NCBI GenBank assembly: GCA_964352625.1
Contig: CAYGSD010000005.1
Coordinates: forward strand, 124,001 to 188,000
Origin: JAAEPI01 sp964352625
GTDB taxonomy: Bacteria; Bacteroidota; Bacteroidia; Cytophagales; Cyclobacteriaceae
Reading direction: 5' to 3'
DNA length: 64,000 nucleotides
The notes below the pieces were generated by a model. That model was given only the letters and a program-made list of their open reading frames with translations, was not told the origin of the DNA and did no database searches. Made by a program: the position numbers and the translations under genes. Of this stretch, positions 50,653-59,868 are shown piece after piece (position 1 is the first letter of the stretch; every line of letters starts with the position of its first letter).

Positions 50653-50776
50653 TGAATCATTCTCTGAAGAAGAGTCGTCTAAACCTCCGAAAGAAGAAGT
50701 GAAACTTGAGAAAGAATCTCAATTAACAAAGCCGGGCTTTCCAGAACGAGATCTTCGAAAGAATCTAGGCTGCTAA
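50603..50776 (+). CDS. Small protein with C-terminal FPERDLRKNLGC (uncertain start)
   Basis: A frame ending at 50776 whose last 40 codons are highly charged (EEESSKPPKEEVKLEKES...) and finish in FPERDLRKNLGC. I recall short Bacteroidota proteins that end similarly, with no known function. The start is unclear: ATG 50603 or GTG 50576, both overlapping the FKBP gene in another frame. The stop overlaps the convergent methyltransferase gene. Confidence 0.4.
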   Translation: MVVKQFPLKLGPSENTNESFSEEESSKPPKEEVKLEKESQLTKPGFPERDLRKNLGC

Positions 50777-51906
50777 GCCTTCGACCCTTGGTACATTTCG
50801 TACTTACAAAAATGACATTCGAGTGAGCCATTGAAGAGTATGTTCTTCTCCGATGGACTCAATCTCAAAGCTCGCAGTGCGGCAAAGTTTGAACTAATCA
50901 GCCAGGCATCCCACCCATCAAAATCACTCTTGAGCTTATCACCTATTTTGGTGTAGAAATCTTCTACTTGTGATCCTCCCAGACGCTCGCCGTAAGGTGG
51001 ATTGGTTACAATCGTTCCAGAGCTGCTGGGAGCCGTCATCTTGATGAAATCTCTTTGATCAATCTCGAACCCATTTCCCAGTTTGAGCAGCTTGGCGCTG
51101 TGCTTCACAAGTCGCATGGCTTCTCCACTCATATCTGAGCAATGGATTGAAATTTTTCCTCGAACCAGCGCTCGCTGGGCGTCCTGCTTCACTCGGTTCC
51201 ACAGGATAGCGTTGAAGCTGCTCCAGTTCATAAACCCAAAATCATTTCTCAGGATTTGCACAGGAATGTTCTTGGCCATAAGAGCTGCTTCCAAGGCAAT
51301 CGTTCCGCTCCCACACATGGGATCGAGGAGTGTGGATTTCTTGTCCCATCCTGATATATGCAAGAGTCCAGCAGCCAACACCTCGTTTAGGGGTGCCTGG
51401 TGTCCGGGCTTTCGATAGCCACGCTGGTTGAGCGGTTTTCCTGAGCTATCGAGAGAGACGGTGTACTCATCATTCAATCCATGCAGGTTGAGAAGTATGT
51501 CAGGATTGTCGGGATTGACTGAAGGACGCTTGCCTGTCTTGTCGCGAAAGTGATCAACAATTCCATCTTTCAATTTGAGTGATGCGAATTGAGAATGCTT
51601 AAGTGAGGCATTTTTTGCGATGGTGTGATCAATGGCAAATGTCTGTCGCAACTCCAGATGATCTTCCCAATCGAATTTGCGAACTTCCCGATAAAATTCG
51701 TTTTCGTTTTTTGCAGTAAAAGTGTAGAGTGGTATGAGCACCCTTAGCGCCGTTCTCAACGTGTAATTTGTCCGATAAACCAACGCCAGATTCCCCTCAC
51801 AGGAGACCGCTCTTTTAAGCGGCTTCACGTTTAGCGCTCCAATTTCTTCAAGCTCTTTTGCCAGACAATCCTCGAGTCCATGAAGAGTTTTTACAAGTAT
51901 TTCCAC
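50773..51906 (-). CDS. THUMP-domain 23S rRNA/RNA methyltransferase (RlmL N-terminal type)
   Basis: A 377-residue SAM-dependent enzyme. An N-terminal ferredoxin-like/THUMP RNA-binding part (about 1-155) is followed by a Rossmann methyltransferase with LDPMCGSGTIALEAALMA (about 194-211) and the catalytic NPPYGERLG (about 301-309), marking N2-methylguanine formation. This corresponds to the RlmL-type half of E. coli RlmKL. Its substrate is probably 23S rRNA. Confidence 0.9.
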   Translation of the reverse strand: MEILVKTLHGLEDCLAKELEEIGALNVKPLKRAVSCEGNLALVYRTNYTLRTALRVLIPLYTFTAKNENEFYREVRKFDWEDHLELRQTFAIDHTIAKNASLKHSQFASLKLKDGIVDHFRDKTGKRPSVNPDNPDILLNLHGLNDEYTVSLDSSGKPLNQRGYRKPGHQAPLNEVLAAGLLHISGWDKKSTLLDPMCGSGTIALEAALMAKNIPVQILRNDFGFMNWSSFNAILWNRVKQDAQRALVRGKISIHCSDMSGEAMRLVKHSAKLLKLGNGFEIDQRDFIKMTAPSSSGTIVTNPPYGERLGGSQVEDFYTKIGDKLKSDFDGWDAWLISSNFAALRALRLSPSEKNILFNGSLECHFCKYEMYQGSKA

Positions 51907-51948
51907 AGGGTTATTTTGCTGTAAAGGTAGATCGGTTAGTTGACGCGC

Positions 51949-53010
51949 TTACACGTCGAAGCTTAAAACTACTTTTTCACTTTTCGGAAAAGACTGACAG
52001 GTCAGCACCAATCCTCGGGCAAGCTCGTCCGGTTCAAGGGCATAGTTGATATCCATGTCTACTTCCCCCGCTTCCAGTTTGGCTACACAGGTGCTACACA
52101 CCCCGCCTTTGCAGGCATACGGCAAATCTGCGCCCTGATCAAAAGCGGCATCCAGAATGGATTTATCGGTATCATACGGAAAACTGAACTTACTTCCATC
52201 CTGAATGATCGTCACCTCGGCTCGAGCTTTCTCATGTTTGATTTCTCGCTCTTGTCCCAGTTTGCCCACAGGCGAAGTGAAGAGCTCGACGTGTACCTTT
52301 TTGGTGTCCATGCCAATGGTTTCCAGTGCCTCTTGGGTGTTAAGAATCATTTGTTCCGGACCACAAATGAAAACCTCATTTACTTCCTCCGGATTGAAAA
52401 ACACTTTAGAAAACCGCTCCACTTTTTCTTTGTCGATTCTTCCGTTGAAAAGATCCGCTTCTTGCCTTTCCTGACTCAAAACATGGTGCAGGCTGAACCT
52501 TCCTACGTACTCATTTTTTATTCCTTCCAGTTCTTCTCTAAAGATGATAGTGCTAGCCTTTTTGTTTCCATAAAAAAGAATGAATCGGCAGTCATCTTCG
52601 GTAGCGAGCACGGTTTTAATTATTGAAATAATGGGCGTGATCCCACTACCACTCGCAAAACCGAGGTAGAGTTTTTCCTCAACTCTTTCTTGGTTGGGAT
52701 GGAAATGTCCGGTTGGGGGCATTAATTCCAGAGTCTCTCCTTCGCTAAGTACATCGCACGCATAATTAGAGAATTTTCCTCCTTCTACTTTCTTGATTGC
52801 CACAGCCAAATCTTCATCAATGGGGCAGCTGCAGATAGAATAGGACCTGCGAATATCTTCACCATCCACTAGAGTTTTGATAGTAATATGCTGACCAGGT
52901 AAATAGGAAAACTCGTCTTTCAGGTTTTCCGGTAAATCAAAGACTAGAGACACGGAATCTTCCGTGGGCCGCAGGATTTTTTTGATGGGTATTTCGTGAA
53001 ACTTGGCCAT
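51949..53010 (-). CDS. PaaE-like ferredoxin reductase with 2Fe-2S domain
   Basis: A 353-residue fusion: an FAD domain with RRSYSICS, an NAD(P) domain with GFASGSGITPIISI, and a C-terminal plant-type 2Fe-2S ferredoxin with CKGGVCSTC. This is the layout of PaaE, the reductase of phenylacetyl-CoA epoxidase, and of related hydroxylase reductases. The start at 53010 (MAKFHEIPI) overlaps the TetR stop (TAATG). No paaABCD genes are in the window, so the electron acceptor is unknown. Confidence 0.88.
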   Translation of the reverse strand: MAKFHEIPIKKILRPTEDSVSLVFDLPENLKDEFSYLPGQHITIKTLVDGEDIRRSYSICSCPIDEDLAVAIKKVEGGKFSNYACDVLSEGETLELMPPTGHFHPNQERVEEKLYLGFASGSGITPIISIIKTVLATEDDCRFILFYGNKKASTIIFREELEGIKNEYVGRFSLHHVLSQERQEADLFNGRIDKEKVERFSKVFFNPEEVNEVFICGPEQMILNTQEALETIGMDTKKVHVELFTSPVGKLGQEREIKHEKARAEVTIIQDGSKFSFPYDTDKSILDAAFDQGADLPYACKGGVCSTCVAKLEAGEVDMDINYALEPDELARGLVLTCQSFPKSEKVVLSFDV

Positions 53011-53588
53011 TACTTTTTCAGTCCGTTTAAAATTAGGTCTACCATTTCTTCTTCTATTTCTAAGGAGCCAATGGGCCGATCTTGTCGAAACCAGTGATAG
53101 AGCCACTGCAAAGAGGAGAGGAGCGTATAGAGAGCGATTTGGGTATTTACCTCTTTGATCAAACCACTTTGCTTTGCTTCATCTATGAGCGACCTCAAGC
53201 TGTTTTCGTAGGCACGTCTTTTGTTTAGAAAATCAGTTCGTACCGGCTCGCTGAGGTGTCGCCACTCATCTTCTGCCACAGCCGACATGTGAGGCCATTT
53301 TGCATTTATACGAATGTGATGTCTGATCAGGCGTTCTATTTTTTCCAGTGCGGTTAGTGTTTCACCATTAAGCTTCGTCAGGTTTTCAGAATGTTTTTGA
53401 GCAATGCTGCGGCAGATAATTTCGAGAAGTTCTTCCTTGTTGTCAATGTGATTGTAAAGGCTGGCAGCTTCCATTCCGACACTGCTTGCCAGGTCTCGCA
53501 TCGAAGTAGCCGCAAAACCTTTTTCTCGAAAAAGCTTGGCGGCTTCAATAAGGATGGCCTCTTTCCTAGAAACTTCGGTCGAAATCAT
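53010..53588 (-). CDS. TetR family regulator
   Basis: A 192-residue regulator with an N-terminal helix-turn-helix (EAAKLFREKGFAATSMRDLASSVGMEAASLYNHI) and a ligand-binding C-terminal half. The start at 53588 (MISTEVSRKE) avoids overlap with the thioesterase. A palindrome at 53603-53626 directly upstream is its probable operator. It is followed by the PaaE-like gene with a 1-base overlap, so it likely controls aromatic acyl-CoA related genes, as PaaR does elsewhere. Confidence 0.88.
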   Translation of the reverse strand: MISTEVSRKEAILIEAAKLFREKGFAATSMRDLASSVGMEAASLYNHIDNKEELLEIICRSIAQKHSENLTKLNGETLTALEKIERLIRHHIRINAKWPHMSAVAEDEWRHLSEPVRTDFLNKRRAYENSLRSLIDEAKQSGLIKEVNTQIALYTLLSSLQWLYHWFRQDRPIGSLEIEEEMVDLILNGLKK

Positions 53589-53602
53589 CGGACGAAGATA
53601 AT

Positions 53603-53626
53603 CTAAACTAATGATTGTTAGTTTGG
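53603..53626. promoter_or_regulatory. Probable TetR operator
   Basis: AAACTAA-TGATTG-TTAGTTT (53605-53624) is a perfect 7-bp inverted repeat, extended by one G-U and one C-G pair. It lies 17 bases before the TetR start and overlaps the 3' end of the thioesterase gene. Autoregulation is inferred. Confidence 0.65.
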
Positions 53627-54027
53627 AAACTAGAGCCAAGTAGATCAACCAATTCCTGTGGCATCCTTATCGGTTTGCCCGTTTCTTTATTCACCCAAAC
53701 GAGTGTGGTCTCGCCATTGCAAACTTCCCGACAGTCCTCACCAGTTACTTCATAGAGAAATCTAATCTTCAAAGTAGGCATGGTTGGGATCGTCACCTTT
53801 ATGTTCAATTCTTCGTCATATCTGCCGGGGCTTTTGAATTGATTTTTAAGCTCAAGGACGGGCATCATTATGCCGCGATCTTCCATTTCCCTGTAGGAAA
53901 ACCCGATCGCACGCATTGCCTCCACACGGGCAACTTCAAAATACGTCGCATAGTTGCCATAGTAGACATATCCCATTTGATCCGTCTCAGCATACCTTAC
54001 CCGTATTTTTAATTCGTGACAATACAT
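53608..54027 (-). CDS. 4HBT/YbgC-type acyl-CoA thioesterase
   Basis: A 139-residue hot-dog fold thioesterase. The catalytic loop is RYAETDQMGYVYYGNYATYFEVAR (residues 10-33), with the Asp of the 4-hydroxybenzoyl-CoA thioesterase group. It hydrolyses acyl- or aroyl-CoA in the cytoplasm. Start and the mltG stop overlap by one base (TGATG), so it is co-transcribed with mltG; TetR and PaaE-like genes follow. Confidence 0.9.
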   Translation of the reverse strand: MYCHELKIRVRYAETDQMGYVYYGNYATYFEVARVEAMRAIGFSYREMEDRGIMMPVLELKNQFKSPGRYDEELNIKVTIPTMPTLKIRFLYEVTGEDCREVCNGETTLVWVNKETGKPIRMPQELVDLLGSSFQTNNH

Positions 54028-55061
54028 CAGCGATCAATTTCTCTTTTATTCAGTGCTCTCCAAAGTTTACGGGCATTTTTCAGATGCACGTCATAGTCTT
54101 TTGCAAATACATGATAGCCATTGAAAGACGCATCGGCAACCATATAGATGTTGTCATGATCTTCCAAATTCAACACGGCATCTAAGTAGGCTTTGGTCGG
54201 CATATTTATGGGGCCGGGAGGGAGGCCTTTGTATTTGTATGTGTTGTAAGGTGAGTCAATATCTCGGTCACCTTTTTTCACTCTACGGATTGTAAAGTCT
54301 TCGTTCGCAAACACGAGGGTTGGGTCGGCCTGTAACCTCATTCCTATCTCCAACCTTTTCTTGTAGAGCCCGGCAATTTTTGGCGCTTCATCCATCTTGG
54401 CAGTTTCTCCTCTTACGATAGAGGCCATCACTGAAACCTCCTGAGGTGTTAGCCCAATATTCTCAGCTTTTTGCAGCCGCTCTTCAGTCCAGAATTTGTC
54501 ATAAGCGGCTTTCATTTTGTCCAAAATCACCTCTGGGCTGGACTTGTAGAAGAATTCATACGTATCGGGCAAGAACATACTGATCATATTGGCTTCATCG
54601 AATCCGTATTTTGCCTGAACATCTGCACGAGCTAAATATTGCATAAATTCAGCGGAATCAACAGCCAAGTATTTTTCAAAATGATTGACCAAATCGCCGA
54701 GTCTTCGTGCGGTGTTGAAAGGAACTCTGACCGGCGGATTCCCAATTTTAAGAAATTTCACCAGCTGGACATTGGTCATGTTGGGAGTAAGAGTATAGTG
54801 TCCAGGCTGAACCATATCATCATAGTTCAATACTTTGGCTACCAAACTGAACGATACCAATTCATTGACAAACCGATCGTCATACAGTTTGTTTTGCAAC
54901 TCCTCGAAAGTCATCCCTTTGGGAATGGAAAGTATCCGATCTTCCTGTGCATCCACAAGTACATTTGGCGTATAAATCACCTGATGACCGTAAAATGCGA
55001 ATGATGACAACATCACCGAAAACACGATCAAAAAAACGGCTAGAATTTTTCGTTTACCCAT
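54027..55061 (-). CDS. mltG: Endolytic transglycosylase MltG
   Basis: A 344-residue single-pass membrane protein (N-terminal hydrophobic residues 5-25) with a YceG domain. The catalytic Glu lies in VMASIVRGETAKMDEAPKIAGLYKKRL, and NTYKYKGLPPGPINMP is the family's substrate loop. It cuts nascent peptidoglycan in the periplasm and sets glycan strand length. It heads a minus-strand operon with the thioesterase. Confidence 0.94.
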   Translation of the reverse strand: MGKRKILAVFLIVFSVMLSSFAFYGHQVIYTPNVLVDAQEDRILSIPKGMTFEELQNKLYDDRFVNELVSFSLVAKVLNYDDMVQPGHYTLTPNMTNVQLVKFLKIGNPPVRVPFNTARRLGDLVNHFEKYLAVDSAEFMQYLARADVQAKYGFDEANMISMFLPDTYEFFYKSSPEVILDKMKAAYDKFWTEERLQKAENIGLTPQEVSVMASIVRGETAKMDEAPKIAGLYKKRLEIGMRLQADPTLVFANEDFTIRRVKKGDRDIDSPYNTYKYKGLPPGPINMPTKAYLDAVLNLEDHDNIYMVADASFNGYHVFAKDYDVHLKNARKLWRALNKREIDR

Positions 55062-55104
55062 CCCTATCTACATTTACTATGCGCGGTGCAAATCTATAAC
55101 ACCC

Positions 55105-55722
55105 ATGTCTGCTGAGTTCATCAAACTATACGAAGAAAATCCTGAGAGGGCTAAGATTGAGCATATTGTCTCTGTGATTAGGGAGGGAGGTTTAGTGATC
55201 TACCCCACGGATACTATCTATGGTTTGGGTTGTGACATTTTCAATGCAAAGGCTTTAGAGAAAGTAAGGAGGCTGAAAGGGGGGAAAAAGGGAATGAATT
55301 TTTCATTTATATGTCATGACCTGAGCCACATTTCCGAATATGCCAAAGTGGATACACCTACTTTTAAATTGATGAAGAAGGCTCTGCCGGGACCCTACAC
55401 GTTCATTTTAAATGCCTCATCCAAAGTGCCAAAAATATTTAATGCCAAGAAAAAAACAATTGGTATCCGGGTGCCGGATAACAACATTCCAAGACAAATA
55501 GTCGAAACACTTGGTCACCCAATAATCACCACGTCCATTCATGAAGATGATGTGCACGAATATGCCACCGATCCAGAATTGATTTTTGATGAATTTCACA
55601 TGTTGGTAGATGTCGTGATCGACGGGGGATATGGAGGAGTGCTTGCCAGCACGGTAGTAGACTGCACAGGTGATGGACCCGAGCTTGTCAGGGCTGGAAA
55701 GGGAGAAATGTTTGAGATATGA
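55105..55722 (+). CDS. YciO/Sua5/YrdC family protein
   Basis: A 205-residue protein with the nucleotide-binding fold of threonylcarbamoyl-AMP synthases. VIYPTDTIYGLGCD (about residues 31-44), the basic patch RRLKGGKKG, LPGPYTFIL and TIGIRVPDN are present. The sequence looks closer to YciO than to TsaC, so whether it makes the tRNA t6A precursor is uncertain. Overlaps the WbqC gene by 4 bases. Confidence 0.85.
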   Translation: MSAEFIKLYEENPERAKIEHIVSVIREGGLVIYPTDTIYGLGCDIFNAKALEKVRRLKGGKKGMNFSFICHDLSHISEYAKVDTPTFKLMKKALPGPYTFILNASSKVPKIFNAKKKTIGIRVPDNNIPRQIVETLGHPIITTSIHEDDVHEYATDPELIFDEFHMLVDVVIDGGYGGVLASTVVDCTGDGPELVRAGKGEMFEI

Positions 55723-56348
55723 GGTCAGTTTTGCTGGAGCCGCATTACCTCCCAAGTATCGAATATTTCACCATTCTATCTCAAGCAGACAGATTGATAT
55801 GGGATGTGGATTCTAGATTTCAAAAACAGACATATCGCAACAGAACTTATTTATTATCGGCAAATGGGGTGCTACCTCTGATCGTTCCGGTGAGCTACCA
55901 TCAAGACACTAAGTTCAAAGATGTAAGGATCGATTACAGTCAAGATTGGATTCGGCAACATCGTGGTGCCTTCTACTCAGCTTATGGTAAGTCACCTTTT
56001 TTTGAACACTTCTCTGACCACATATATTCGTGCTGGGAGGCCAAGCCCAAGTATTTAGTTGACCTGAATCATGCGTTTTTGTCAGTCTGCTTTCGAGTGC
56101 TTCAGTGGCAGATTGACATAGTCATTGACCACAGTGAAAATGCCCCGTATGATCTAAGGGATAAGATTAGAGCCAAAGAAAGCTACGAATGCCGACAATT
56201 TTACGAGCCATCTTTGTATGTGCAGAATTTTGGCAACACATTTGTTCCTAACCTCAGCATTCTCGATCTCCTGATGTGTCAGGGGCCTGAGTCAGGCAAA
56301 ATATTAAGGGACTCCATCCAAACGCCAATCGAACGTTTTCAAGGCTGA
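55719..56348 (+). CDS. WbqC family protein
   Basis: A 209-residue soluble protein of the WbqC-like family. The N-terminal LEPHYLPSIEYFTILSQAD is the conserved family start, and an HRGAFYSAYGKSPFFEH segment is seen near residue 80. Members occur in polysaccharide clusters and in Bacteroidota core genomes; their reaction is not settled. Coupled to the YciO-type gene by an ATGA-type overlap. Confidence 0.85.
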   Translation: MRSVLLEPHYLPSIEYFTILSQADRLIWDVDSRFQKQTYRNRTYLLSANGVLPLIVPVSYHQDTKFKDVRIDYSQDWIRQHRGAFYSAYGKSPFFEHFSDHIYSCWEAKPKYLVDLNHAFLSVCFRVLQWQIDIVIDHSENAPYDLRDKIRAKESYECRQFYEPSLYVQNFGNTFVPNLSILDLLMCQGPESGKILRDSIQTPIERFQG

Positions 56349-56410
56349 TCTGGTTTTTTGCGTATCTCTTCGAGATTCATTTTTTAAAGGACTATTTTTA
56401 CTTATAACCA

Positions 56411-58966
56411 ATGGGTTCCTACATGGAAGCAAAATTTTCAAATAGAGTCAAAGAAGTTATTTCACTAAGCCGTGAGGAGGCTCTTCGGTTAGGTCATGAC
56501 TACATAGGCACGGAGCACCTACTTCTTGGTATGATTCGAGAGGGTGAAGGTGTGGCCATAAGTGTTTTAAAGAAGTTAGGAGTTTCTCTGAAGGAATTGC
56601 GCGCGACAATTGAGCAAGCAACCAAGGGAACTACCACAAGCAATGTTAAGAACTTGGCAAATATCCCTTTGACACGTCAGTCAGAGAAGGTGTTAAAAAT
56701 CACCTATCTGGAGGCGAAGATTTTCAAAAGTCAATTAATTGGAACGGAACATTTGCTGCTCTCCATTTTGAGAGAGGAAGACAATTTGGCCACTCAGATT
56801 TTGGACAAGTTTGATGTGGGCTATGACATTGTCAAGGAGATGCTAGAATACCAAACAGAAAACCCAATGGCACAGTCCGATACCGACGAGCCTGACGAAG
56901 AAAGCGGGAGAATGTTCTCAGGGTCAGGAAGTGGCTCACCGTCTTCTGGTAAACCGGAGGGAAAGGGTGCGGAGAAATCAAGAACTCCTGTTCTGGATAA
57001 TTTTGGAAGAGATCTCACAAAGTATGCAGATGAGGGCAAGCTCGATCCAATAGTTGGTCGCGAAAAGGAAATTGAAAGAGTTGCTCAGATTCTGAGTAGA
57101 AGAAAGAAGAACAATCCAATTCTTATTGGTGAACCAGGGGTAGGTAAAACCGCAATTGCGGAAGGGCTCGCTCTTAGAATTATCGAAAAGAAGGTGTCAA
57201 GAATTCTATTTGGCAAGCGAGTGGTCACGCTTGATCTTGCGTCATTAGTCGCCGGCACGAAGTACAGGGGACAGTTCGAAGAGCGTATGAAGGCGGTGAT
57301 GAATGAAATTGAGAAGTCACCAGACGTTATTTTATTCATTGATGAGCTTCACACCATTGTTGGTGCGGGGGGGGCTTCCGGCTCTCTCGATGCATCTAAT
57401 ATGTTCAAGCCAGCACTTGCCAGAGGGGAGATTCAATGTATTGGAGCTACCACATTGGATGAGTATCGGCAGCATATCGAAAAGGATGGTGCACTTGCGA
57501 GAAGGTTCCAAATGGTAATGGTGGATGCCACTTCTCCAGAAGAGACTTTGGAGATTTTGAATAATGTCAAAGATAAGTATCAGGATCACCACCATGTGGA
57601 GTACACACAAGAGGCCCTCAATGCTTGCGTTAAGCTTTCGGATAGATACATAAGCGATCGATTTTTGCCTGACAAGGCAATCGATGTAATGGACGAGGCT
57701 GGAGCCAGAGTACATATTAATAATATCAATGTGCCCAAGGCAATTGTAGAGTTGGAGGAGCAGATCGAGGATGTGAAGAAGGAGAAGAATCGTGTGGTGA
57801 AAAGCCAGAAGTACGAGGAGGCCGCTCAACTCCGAGACAATGAGAAGAAGCTCATTGCGCAGCTTGATCTTGAAAAGAAGAAGTGGGAGGATGAAACGAA
57901 AACCAAGCGATACACGGTAGACGAAGGAAGTGTCGCTGATGTGATTGGGATGATGACAGGAATCCCGACCAAGCGAATTGCTCAAAATGAAGGCACTAAG
58001 CTTTTGGCAATGAAGGACGAATTAGCTCAGAAAGTTATTGGTCAGTCGGAAGCAATATTGAAATTGTCCAAAGCCATACAGCGTACAAGAGTGGGCTTGT
58101 CTGATCCTCGCAAGCCAATTGGCTCATTTGTATTCCTTGGCCCGACAGGTGTGGGGAAGACGGAGATGGCCAAAGTGCTTTCAACCTTCTTATTTGACAA
58201 GGAAGACTCTCTTATCAGAATTGACATGAGTGAGTACATGGAGAAATTCTCTGTATCTCGATTGGTCGGAGCGCCTCCAGGATATGTCGGTTATGAGGAA
58301 GGTGGTCAGCTCACCGAGAAGGTAAGAAGAAAGCCATACAGCGTGGTACTTTTAGATGAAATTGAGAAGGCACACCCTGATGTATTCAACATGTTGCTTC
58401 AGGTGCTTGATGACGGTATCCTGACAGACGGACTGGGACGAAAAGTGGATTTCAGAAACACCATCATCATCATGACTTCCAATATTGGGGTGCGTGATCT
58501 GAAGGATTTTGGAGCAGGGATCGGTTTTAGCACTAAGGCTAAGCAGGACAACATGGATGAAATCATGAAGTCCACAATTCAGAACGCCCTGAAGAAAACC
58601 TTTAGTCCTGAATTTTTGAATAGACTTGATGATGTAATTGTTTTCAACTCGCTAGAGAAGAATCATATCCATGAAATCATCGACATTACTCTTGGTAAAT
58701 TGTTCAAGAGAATTATCGAGCTTGGGTACGAGATTCAGCTGACCAAAAAGGGTAAAGATTTTCTTTCGGACAAAGGATTTGATCCTCAGTTTGGAGCGAG
58801 ACCTCTAAACAGGGCAGTTCAGAAATACCTGGAGGATCCGGTGGCTGAAGAAATCCTGAAAGGCGAGGTGCAGGAAGGAGATACTCTAGTAGCAGACTGG
58901 GACGGGAAAGGAGATGAATTGACCATTAAGATCAAGAAAAGGAAGATTCAGGAGAAGGAGAAATAA
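56411..58966 (+). CDS. clpC: ClpC-type AAA+ protease subunit
   Basis: An 851-residue Hsp100 unfoldase that feeds ClpP. N-domain with two Clp repeats (residues 5-150), a flexible Ser/Gly-rich linker (about 160-195), first AAA+ domain with GEPGVGKTAIAEGLA, a short UVR-type middle segment (KSQKYEEAAQLRDNEK, about residue 470) instead of the long ClpB coiled coil, and a second AAA+ domain with GPTGVGKTEMA. The family start MEAKFSNRVKEV lies at 56423; the ATG at 56411 adds four residues and either may be used. Confidence 0.94.
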   Translation: MGSYMEAKFSNRVKEVISLSREEALRLGHDYIGTEHLLLGMIREGEGVAISVLKKLGVSLKELRATIEQATKGTTTSNVKNLANIPLTRQSEKVLKITYLEAKIFKSQLIGTEHLLLSILREEDNLATQILDKFDVGYDIVKEMLEYQTENPMAQSDTDEPDEESGRMFSGSGSGSPSSGKPEGKGAEKSRTPVLDNFGRDLTKYADEGKLDPIVGREKEIERVAQILSRRKKNNPILIGEPGVGKTAIAEGLALRIIEKKVSRILFGKRVVTLDLASLVAGTKYRGQFEERMKAVMNEIEKSPDVILFIDELHTIVGAGGASGSLDASNMFKPALARGEIQCIGATTLDEYRQHIEKDGALARRFQMVMVDATSPEETLEILNNVKDKYQDHHHVEYTQEALNACVKLSDRYISDRFLPDKAIDVMDEAGARVHINNINVPKAIVELEEQIEDVKKEKNRVVKSQKYEEAAQLRDNEKKLIAQLDLEKKKWEDETKTKRYTVDEGSVADVIGMMTGIPTKRIAQNEGTKLLAMKDELAQKVIGQSEAILKLSKAIQRTRVGLSDPRKPIGSFVFLGPTGVGKTEMAKVLSTFLFDKEDSLIRIDMSEYMEKFSVSRLVGAPPGYVGYEEGGQLTEKVRRKPYSVVLLDEIEKAHPDVFNMLLQVLDDGILTDGLGRKVDFRNTIIIMTSNIGVRDLKDFGAGIGFSTKAKQDNMDEIMKSTIQNALKKTFSPEFLNRLDDVIVFNSLEKNHIHEIIDITLGKLFKRIIELGYEIQLTKKGKDFLSDKGFDPQFGARPLNRAVQKYLEDPVAEEILKGEVQEGDTLVADWDGKGDELTIKIKKRKIQEKEK

Positions 58967-58989
58967 TAATAGAACCGTATAGATAAAAT

Positions 58990-59016
58990 GGAGCCCCGTT
59001 CAGCCGGGGCTTTTTT
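58990..59016 (+). terminator. Rho-independent terminator after clpC
   Basis: AGCCCCG, loop TTCAGC, CGGGGCT and a T tract (58992-59016), 24 bases after the stop. A strong 7-bp GC stem. Confidence 0.9.
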
Positions 59017-59178
59017 AATTTCACAACCTTTAAGACAAAGCGACCGTAATACCTTGCATTGCATAGTACATGAGAAGCCTTTCTTATAATGAAGTGTCAT
59101 TGCCGTGCAACCCTAAAGGACTGACTAACATCTGTATATTAATGTAACCTAGACGGACATAGTGCGTCAAAAACTCAT

Positions 59179-59868
59179 ATGATCAAGCTAACCGACATTA
59201 AAAAATCTTATTCTACTGGCAAGCAATCTCTCACCGTTCTTAAGGGCATAGATATGCACATTAAGGAAGGAGAGTTTGTTTCTATCATGGGCTCCTCCGG
59301 TTCTGGCAAATCCACTTTGTTGAATATTTTAGGAATATTGGATTCCTACGATAGTGGTAGTTACGAACTGGCTGGCACCCAAATCAAGAATTTGACCGAA
59401 TCGAAAGCCGCATACTATCGTAATATGTTCCTTGGATTCGTCTTTCAATCATTCAATCTGTTGAATTTCAAAAATGCAATGGAAAACGTTGCACTTCCGA
59501 TGTATTATCAGAAGATGAGCCGGAAGAAGAGAAACGAATTGGCACTTGAATATCTGGATAGAGTAGGGCTTAGGGATTGGGCGCACCACCTTCCAAGTGA
59601 AATGTCTGGTGGACAGAAGCAGCGAGTAGCAATTGCGAGAGCACTCATTTCTGATCCAAAGGTGATATTGGCCGATGAGCCAACAGGGGCACTGGATACT
59701 CAAACTTCCTATGAAGTAATGGAATTTTTCAAGGAGGTGAATGACATGGGCAAAACCATCGTTGTGGTAACCCATGAAAATGATGTAGCCGCTAAAACTG
59801 ACCGAATCATTCGATTGAAAGACGGAGTGATCCTAAGTAACAACTACGAATTAGAAACGGCCGAATAA
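59179..59868 (+). CDS. ABC transporter ATPase, MacB/LolD type
   Basis: A 229-residue ATPase: Walker A GSSGSGKST (about residues 38-46), signature MSGGQKQRVAIARAL, Walker B VILADEPTGALD and the His switch VVVTHE. Sequence type is that of LolD/MacB/FtsE-like modules. It directly precedes two FtsX-type permease genes (1-base overlap with the first) and serves both. The operon moves substrates from the inner membrane or periplasm outward. Confidence 0.93.
   Translation: MIKLTDIKKSYSTGKQSLTVLKGIDMHIKEGEFVSIMGSSGSGKSTLLNILGILDSYDSGSYELAGTQIKNLTESKAAYYRNMFLGFVFQSFNLLNFKNAMENVALPMYYQKMSRKKRNELALEYLDRVGLRDWAHHLPSEMSGGQKQRVAIARALISDPKVILADEPTGALDTQTSYEVMEFFKEVNDMGKTIVVVTHENDVAAKTDRIIRLKDGVILSNNYELETAE

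Noticed and set aside
53011..53106. Upstream extension of the PaaE-like gene
   Set aside because: It lies inside the TetR gene; MAKFHEIPI at 53010 with a TAATG overlap is the better start.
58967..59178. Possible small RNA gene between clpC and the ABC operon
   Set aside because: Beyond the clpC terminator I see no tRNA-like cloverleaf or conserved RNA pattern.
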